From an uncultured Pseudomonadota bacterium (lineage in GTDB: Bacteria > Pseudomonadota > Gammaproteobacteria > Steroidobacterales > Steroidobacteraceae), in NCBI GenBank assembly GCA_903890265.1, contig CAITAM010000437.1, positions 1-19,606 on the forward strand: a stretch of 19,606 nt of DNA, given 5' to 3'. Every line of letters starts with the position of its first letter. Within the stretch, counting starts at the first letter, position 1. Positions 15,149 to 19,606 of the stretch are shown piece by piece. A program made the position numbers and the translations under genes. The notes below the pieces were generated by a model. The model ran no database searches. It saw only the letters and a program-made list of their open reading frames with translations, and was not told the DNA's origin.

Positions 15149-16429
15149 TCAATCTCCCACCACGGGGCCGAGTTCGGAGCGCGACCCCGGCGAAACCGCC
15201 TTCGGCGTCGGCGGCGCGGACCAGTCGATCGGGACAATCGCCGGCAGTATCGCGACCCAGCCGAGGAGGCCAAGGATATTCACGGCCGCCGCCAGCGAGA
15301 AGGCCACGTCAAACAGGCCGGTTCGCTCGACCAAAAACCCGGTCAGGACGGGTGCGATGAGGCCGGCGACGTTACCCGCGGCATTTTGCACGCCGACCCA
15401 GCGCCCCGTTGCCGAGGGTCCCGCCATGATCTGCGGGATCGCAAACAGGCCCGGATAGGAGCAACCGCTGACGATCTCAAACAGGAACAGTGCCGCTACC
15501 AGCCCGTCGGCCGGGAGGATCAGCATCGCGATCATGCAGGCGATCCCGGCGACGTGGTTGGCGGCCATGATGCCCTTGTAGAGCAGCGTCGGGCTGATGC
15601 CGCGGCGGATCAGCCGATCGACCGCCCACCCGGACGCGAGCGCACTGAGTGCATTCAGCAAATAGGCCCAGGACGCCACCGCGACCATGGCCCCAGGCGA
15701 GAAGCCGCGCGACTTGACGAGGTAGTAGGGCAGCCAGGAAACGATGAAATAGTAGCCGTAGTTGGATGCAAAATGACCGAGCGATGCGCCCCACAGTGCC
15801 CGGCGGCGCAGTATGTCCGTGAAGCGAGGCGCGGGATCGCTCACCGCGGCCGCGAGAGGCGTTGCCGGTTTCCGGATCATGGCGCGGCTCCAGGGCAGCA
15901 GCCATAAGAGCGACACCAGGCCGAAGGCAACGAACACCGGGCGCCAGCCGTACAGGGTCATGAGGAAGCCGCCGACGGCGGTACCCACGGCCGGACCCAC
16001 CAGGTAGCCAAAGGTCAGAACGCCGTTCGCAAAGCCAAGCTTGCTGACAGGTACTGCATCGGCAAGGACCTTGGACGCGCAGGGGAAGGCAACGCTCTCG
16101 CCGACGCCGAGCAGAATCCGAAGTCCAAGCAGGGTGATGAAGCCGCCGGCCAGGCCCGTCAGTAGCGTGGACACCGACCACAGGAAGACCCCGAGGCCCA
16201 GCACTCGTTTCGCGCCGTACCGCTCGGCGAGCCAGCCCATGAAGGGCATGAGCGGGACGTAGCCGTAGTAGAACGCCGAGAGCAGGATGCCCAGCTGGCT
16301 GGGCGACAGACCGAGCTGGTCCTGCATGAGCGGAGCAGCCGTGGCCAGGTTGCCGCGATCGACGTAGTTGATGAAGACGGCGGCGGTGACGAGCATGACA
16401 AGGCGGAAGGGCGCGGTCGGCGTCGTCAT
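15149..16429 (-). CDS. MFS transporter, anion:cation symporter (ACS)-type
   Basis: A 426-residue protein with about twelve membrane segments. The first is followed by NYVDRGNLATAAPLM and then SPSQLGILLSAFYYGY and GWLAERYGAKRVLG. This pattern is typical of the ACS branch, which imports organic anions such as hexonates, hexarates, tartrate or aromatic acids with protons. The start ATG at 16429 (MTTPTAPFRL) is preferred. The open frame runs 175 codons further, but that part has no membrane character and lies over the divergent acuI gene. First gene of the MFS-SDR-MaoC operon. A 7-bp hairpin (16452-16469) sits 22 bases upstream of the start. Likely importer of the locus's growth substrate; identity unknown. 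Confidence 0.9.
   Translation of the reverse strand: MTTPTAPFRLVMLVTAAVFINYVDRGNLATAAPLMQDQLGLSPSQLGILLSAFYYGYVPLMPFMGWLAERYGAKRVLGLGVFLWSVSTLLTGLAGGFITLLGLRILLGVGESVAFPCASKVLADAVPVSKLGFANGVLTFGYLVGPAVGTAVGGFLMTLYGWRPVFVAFGLVSLLWLLPWSRAMIRKPATPLAAAVSDPAPRFTDILRRRALWGASLGHFASNYGYYFIVSWLPYYLVKSRGFSPGAMVAVASWAYLLNALSALASGWAVDRLIRRGISPTLLYKGIMAANHVAGIACMIAMLILPADGLVAALFLFEIVSGCSYPGLFAIPQIMAGPSATGRWVGVQNAAGNVAGLIAPVLTGFLVERTGLFDVAFSLAAAVNILGLLGWVAILPAIVPIDWSAPPTPKAVSPGSRSELGPVVGD
15154..15158 (-). promoter_or_regulatory. Ribosome-binding site that sets the SDR GTG start
   Basis: GGGAG lies six bases before the GTG at 15147 and inside the last codons of the MFS gene, whose TGA (15151-15149) is one base before that GTG. 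Confidence 0.7.
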
Positions 16430-16451
16430 GTCGTTTGTCCCGAAATAATGC

Positions 16452-16469
16452 GGCACGGGCAGCCGTGCC
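16452..16469 (-). promoter_or_regulatory. Leader hairpin or operator upstream of the MFS gene
   Basis: GGCACGG (16452-16458) pairs with CCGTGCC (16463-16469) around a four-base loop. Read in the MFS direction it is followed by GCATTATTTC, a partly U-rich stretch, so an attenuator is conceivable. It also shares CACGG/CCGTG with the repeat at 16500-16525, which points instead to protein binding. Confidence 0.4.
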
Positions 16470-16499
16470 CTGGCAAGGCCGGCGCGGGTCTGCTGCAGT

Positions 16500-16525
16500 G
16501 CCACGGCTTTCTGTGCAACCGTGGC
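16500..16525. repeat. Inverted repeat in the divergent MFS/acuI control region
   Basis: Arms GCCACGG (16500-16506) and CCGTGGC (16519-16525) are exact complements with a 12-base spacer. The site lies about 70 bases before the MFS start and 66 bases before the acuI start, a natural operator position for either gene. Confidence 0.45.
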
Positions 16526-16591
16526 TGAAAACACTACCATACAACGCGGCGTGAGCGGCCCTGCCCCGCGCGCCCAGCCCAGAGGTGCATC

Positions 16592-17578
16592 ATGTTCCGA
16601 GCCCTGCTGATTGATAACGCCACGGGCGCTATCAGCGCGTCGGTCACCGAGGTCGACGACGAGCGGCTGCCGGCCGGGGACGTCACTGTCGACGTCAGCC
16701 ATTCGACCCTGAACTACAAGGACGGGCTGGTGCTCACGGGTGGCGGAGGACTCGTCAAGACCTACCCCCACGTCCCTGGCATCGACTTTGCCGGCACCGT
16801 GCGTGAGAGCAGCCATCCGGGTTACCGACCGGGCGATCCGGTCATCCTCACCGGCTGGCGCGTTGGCGAGCTTCGCTGGGGTGGCTACGCTGAGCGGGCG
16901 CGCGTTGACGGCGACTGGCTGGTGCCGCTGCCGCCGGGATGGACCGCCGGGCACGCCATGGCGGTTGGAACGGCCGGCTTCACCGCCATGCTGTCATTGA
17001 TGGCGCTGGAGGATCGGGGGCTCACGCCGGATCACGGTGAGGTTCTCGTTACCGGTGCGGCCGGCGGCGTGGGCTCGGTCGCGGTCGCCCTGCTCGCGGC
17101 CCGCGGCTACCGTGTCGTTGCATCGACCGGGCGTGAGTCGGCGCACCCGTACCTCGGGGAACTCGGTGCCACGGAGATCGTCAGTCGCGAAGCACTGTCG
17201 GAGCCCGTGAAGCGACCGCTTGAGTCCGAACGCTGGGCCGCGTGCATCGATTCCGTTGGTGGCACGACGCTCGGTCGTGTTCTCGGGCAGCTGAAATACG
17301 GCAGTTCCGTCGCGGCCGTGGGGCTTGCGGGCGGTTCGCGCCTCGACACGACGGTCGTGCCGTTCCTGCTCCGCGGCGTCAACCTGCTTGGCATCGACTC
17401 TGTCCTGTGCCCGATGGCACGACGCCGGCAGGCGTGGCAACGGCTCGCGACCGAGCTTGCGCCGTCGACGCTGGACCGGATGGTGGTCAATGCCGGACTC
17501 GCGGACGTGATCAGCCTCGCGCCCGAGATTCTTGCCGGGCGAGTGCGTGGCCGCGTCGTCATTGACGTCCGACGGTAG
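16592..17578 (+). CDS. acuI: AcuI-like acryloyl-CoA reductase (YhdH/YhfP-family MDR)
   Basis: A 328-residue zinc-free MDR reductase of the YhdH/YhfP/AcuI subfamily. The signature NYKDGLVLTG is at 41-50, HVPGIDFAGTV at 60-70, and the NADPH-binding TGAAGGVG at 154-161. GTAGFTAMLSLMALE precedes the Rossmann fold, as usual. Characterised members reduce acryloyl-CoA to propionyl-CoA with NADPH, which both assimilates and detoxifies it. YhdH-type annotation as quinone oxidoreductase is common but less informative. The ATG at 16592 has AGAGGT at a good distance. It is divergent from the MFS operon and 51 bases ahead of the enolase-superfamily gene on the same strand, so both probably serve the same catabolic route. 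Subfamily is sure; acryloyl-CoA as substrate is inferred. Confidence 0.88.
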   Translation: MFRALLIDNATGAISASVTEVDDERLPAGDVTVDVSHSTLNYKDGLVLTGGGGLVKTYPHVPGIDFAGTVRESSHPGYRPGDPVILTGWRVGELRWGGYAERARVDGDWLVPLPPGWTAGHAMAVGTAGFTAMLSLMALEDRGLTPDHGEVLVTGAAGGVGSVAVALLAARGYRVVASTGRESAHPYLGELGATEIVSREALSEPVKRPLESERWAACIDSVGGTTLGRVLGQLKYGSSVAAVGLAGGSRLDTTVVPFLLRGVNLLGIDSVLCPMARRRQAWQRLATELAPSTLDRMVVNAGLADVISLAPEILAGRVRGRVVIDVRR

Positions 17579-17629
17579 CACCCGTGGCCGCCCAGGCGGC
17601 GCCAATTGATAGAGGGTTCCCGGAAAAGC

Positions 17630-18739
17630 ATGCTTACCATTCAGCGTCTTGAAACGTTCGCCAACGAGTTCGTGTGCTTTGTACGGGTGACCACGGACTC
17701 GGGTGCACAGGGCTGGGGTCAAACCTCGACGTACAATGCGGACATTACCGCAACGATTTTCCACCGCCAGGTTGCGCCGTGGGCGCTCGGTGCTGACGCC
17801 AGTGAGATAGGGCCGCTGATCCAGCGCATCGAGGAGCGTGAGCACAAGTTTCCGGGCAGCTACCGCTGCCGGGCGCTCGCGGGACTCGACACGGCCCTCT
17901 GGGATCTCAAGGGCAAGCTCGCGGGAAAGCCGGTCGTTGCGCTGCTCGGCGGTCAGCCGGGGAAGCTTCGGGCCTATGCGTCATCGATGAAGCGCGACAT
18001 CACTCCGGCGGCGGAGGCCGACCGGCTGGTCCGTTTGCGTGATGAACTGGGCTTTGACGCGTTTAAGTGGCGCGTTGCCGCGGAGTGCGGGCGCGACGTC
18101 GACGAGTGGCCCGGCAGAACGGAGGACGTCGTGCCGACGGTTGCCCGTGCGCTCGGCGATCGTGTCGCGAAACTCGTCGATGCAAACAGCGGATTTTCGC
18201 CACGTCGCGCGATCGAGGTCGGGCGCCTGTTGCAGGCCGAGGGGGTGGGGCACTTCGAGGAGCCGTGTCCTTACTGGCACCTCGAGCAGTCCAAGGAGGT
18301 CGCCGATGCGCTCGAAATCGACGTCACGGGAGGCGAGCAGGACTGGGATCTTGCGACGTGGCAGCGCATGGTGGACATGCGGGCCGTGGATATCGTCCAG
18401 CCGGACGTGATGTACATGGGCGGCATCGCGCGCACCCTCAAGGTCTGTGACATCGCGGCGGCCGCAGGGCTGCCGATCACGCCGCACAGCGCGAACCTGT
18501 CGCTCGTGACGATGTGCACCATGCACCTGCTGGGCGCCATCGCCAACCCGGGCAAGTACCTTGAGCTGTCCATCGAGGGTGCGGACTACTACCCCTGGCA
18601 GCAGGGTCTGTTCCTTGGCGATCCGTATCGCGTCGATGCCGGGCACGTCACGATCCCGGACCTGCCGGGGTGGGGGGTCGAGATCAACCCGGCCTGGCTG
18701 GCGCAGGCGAGCTACCAGTGCAGCGAGCGAGCCCGCTGA
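17630..18739 (+). CDS. Mandelate racemase / muconate-lactonizing-type enolase-superfamily enzyme
   Basis: A 369-residue member of the mandelate racemase group, which abstracts the proton next to a carboxylate using Mg2+. The metal ligands are Asp184 (LVDANSGF), Glu210 (HFEEP) and Glu236 (GGEQ). The base pair on one face is His286 (ITPHS) with Asp259 (QPDVMYMGG); their 27-residue spacing equals that in mandelate racemase. On the other face is Lys146-Trp-Arg148, a K-x-R rather than the common K-x-K. Most such proteins dehydrate or epimerise sugar acids, so an acid-sugar dehydratase is likely, but the substrate cannot be named. The ATG at 17630 is chosen; TTG 17606 adds eight residues without homology. 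It follows acuI by 51 bases and ends 8 bases from the LysR stop. Confidence 0.88.
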   Translation: MLTIQRLETFANEFVCFVRVTTDSGAQGWGQTSTYNADITATIFHRQVAPWALGADASEIGPLIQRIEEREHKFPGSYRCRALAGLDTALWDLKGKLAGKPVVALLGGQPGKLRAYASSMKRDITPAAEADRLVRLRDELGFDAFKWRVAAECGRDVDEWPGRTEDVVPTVARALGDRVAKLVDANSGFSPRRAIEVGRLLQAEGVGHFEEPCPYWHLEQSKEVADALEIDVTGGEQDWDLATWQRMVDMRAVDIVQPDVMYMGGIARTLKVCDIAAAAGLPITPHSANLSLVTMCTMHLLGAIANPGKYLELSIEGADYYPWQQGLFLGDPYRVDAGHVTIPDLPGWGVEINPAWLAQASYQCSERAR

Positions 18740-18747
18740 CCAGACCC

Positions 18748-19606
18748 CTACCGGCGTATTGAAACCGCGCTGGTGACGCCCCCCCAGTAATCGGGCGCCG
18801 CGTAAAGGCCTTTCAGGAAAGCAATGAATGCCTGGACTTTGGCCGGTACGAAGCGCTGCTGGGGGTAGAGGGCGATGATGTCGAAGTCCGGGAGCGCGTA
18901 GTCGTCGAGCACCGTGACGAGTTCACCTCGGGCAAGCGCCCCCTGAACCTCCCAGGTAGAGCGCCAGCCGATGCCGAGACCCTGGCGCATCCAGTCGAAG
19001 AGGATTTCTCCGTCATTGCACGACAGGTTGCCACCGACCCGCACGGCCGCGACGTGATCGTCGCGCATGAAAGTCCAGCCACCCTGCTGGCCGCTGCCCG
19101 GGCTCAGGGTAAGGCAATTGTGATTGAGCAGGTCCTCGGGCACCCGCGGCGTGCCGCGGCGGGCGAAGTAGTCCGGTGAGCCGCAGACCACCCTTCGGTT
19201 AGGGTGCAGCTTGACGACCACGTGATTGGGATCGCGCACCGGTCCGATTCTCACCGCGAGATCAACGCGGTCACGCACCAGGTCGACGATGCTGTCGGTC
19301 AGGCTGAATGACAGCTTGAGGCCGGGGTGCCGGGCGGCGAAGGCGGCCGCGTGGGGCGCCACGTGGTGCCTGCCAAAGCCGGCCGGCGCGGACACCATGA
19401 GCTCGCCGGTAACCGACCGGCGGCTCTTGGCGATGCTGAGTTCCAGGTCGTCGAAGTCGCGAAGCATCACGCGGCAGCGCTCGAGAAACTGTTCGCCGAT
19501 TTCGGTGAGTTTCAGGCCCCGAGTCGAACGGTGCATCAGCTTGACGCCAAGGCGCTCTTCCAGCGCGCTCAGCCGACGTCCCATGACCACCGGTGTTACC
19601 CCTTCG
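18748..19606 (-). CDS. LysR-family transcriptional regulator, N-terminus beyond the window
   Basis: The frame runs off the window end; the last visible codons (KGVTPVVMGRRLSALEERLG) are the recognition helix of the LysR winged helix-turn-helix. It continues LMHRSTRGLKLTEIGEQF, then the effector-binding domain from about VTGELMVSAPAGFGR. The C-terminal half shows DRVDLAVRIGP and CNDGEILFDWMRQGLGIGW, normal for the family. About 30 N-terminal residues are missing. An internal GTG at 19590 is not a real start because it falls inside the DNA-binding domain. It is the only regulator in view and probably controls the neighbouring catabolic genes, perhaps through the repeats at 16452-16525, although those are over 2 kb away and its usual autoregulatory region is outside the window. 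Confidence 0.93.
   Translation of the reverse strand, partial: EGVTPVVMGRRLSALEERLGVKLMHRSTRGLKLTEIGEQFLERCRVMLRDFDDLELSIAKSRRSVTGELMVSAPAGFGRHHVAPHAAAFAARHPGLKLSFSLTDSIVDLVRDRVDLAVRIGPVRDPNHVVVKLHPNRRVVCGSPDYFARRGTPRVPEDLLNHNCLTLSPGSGQQGGWTFMRDDHVAAVRVGGNLSCNDGEILFDWMRQGLGIGWRSTWEVQGALARGELVTVLDDYALPDFDIIALYPQQRFVPAKVQAFIAFLKGLYAAPDYWGGVTSAVSIRR

Noticed and set aside
16430..16954. A 175-residue N-terminal extension of the MFS protein.
   Set aside because: It lies over the divergent acuI start and coding region, has no membrane or domain character, and the transporter begins normally at ATG 16429.

Overview
The window is compact, GC-rich bacterial chromosome, about two thirds G+C by eye. 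Its gene set fits an aerobic Gram-negative proteobacterium: an OprB-like outer-membrane porin, separate CysD plus fused CysN-CysC, a fused IcmF acyl-CoA mutase and an ACS-type MFS importer. The style of CysNC and IcmF suggests Gammaproteobacteria, but this is inference. I see no tRNA, rRNA, insertion sequence, phage gene or CRISPR array. Genes fill nearly everything; the largest gaps are 273, 185, 162 and 141 bases.

Layout. 1-1901 (+): the end of a DUF4239 membrane protein and a zinc-independent MDR oxidoreductase. 1934-3577 (-): panB-panC, the first and last steps of pantothenate synthesis. 3737-4732 (+): a Na+/Ca2+-exchanger-type antiporter. 4749-6125 (-): an OprB-like porin, divergent from an arginase (6399-7340, +). 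Their shared upstream region carries a C-tract inverted repeat resembling operators of the CsoR/RcnR/FrmR repressor family. 7398-10268 (+): cysD-cysNC, complete sulfate activation to PAPS. 10454-13900 (+): fused B12-dependent mutase IcmF with isobutyryl-CoA-type specificity residues.

13902-19606 looks like an organic-acid catabolic locus. A minus-strand operon (MFS importer, SDR dehydrogenase, MaoC hydratase) diverges from a plus-strand pair (AcuI-like enoyl/acryloyl-CoA reductase, mandelate-racemase-type enolase-superfamily enzyme). A LysR regulator, cut by the window end, follows. The 162-base divergent region at its centre holds two inverted repeats built on CACGG/CCGTG, centred 52 bp apart. 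They are good candidates for operators or a leader hairpin. The natural substrate is not evident; an acid handled through a dehydratase/racemase step and CoA-ester chemistry is the most that can be inferred.

No overtly novel defence or mobile system is visible. The most interesting points are the putative metal/formaldehyde-type operator between porin and arginase, the paired repeats in the catabolic locus, the unassigned enolase-superfamily enzyme with a Lys-x-Arg motif, and the IcmF variant with a long insert. Four convergent gene pairs have only 1-32 bases between stop codons.
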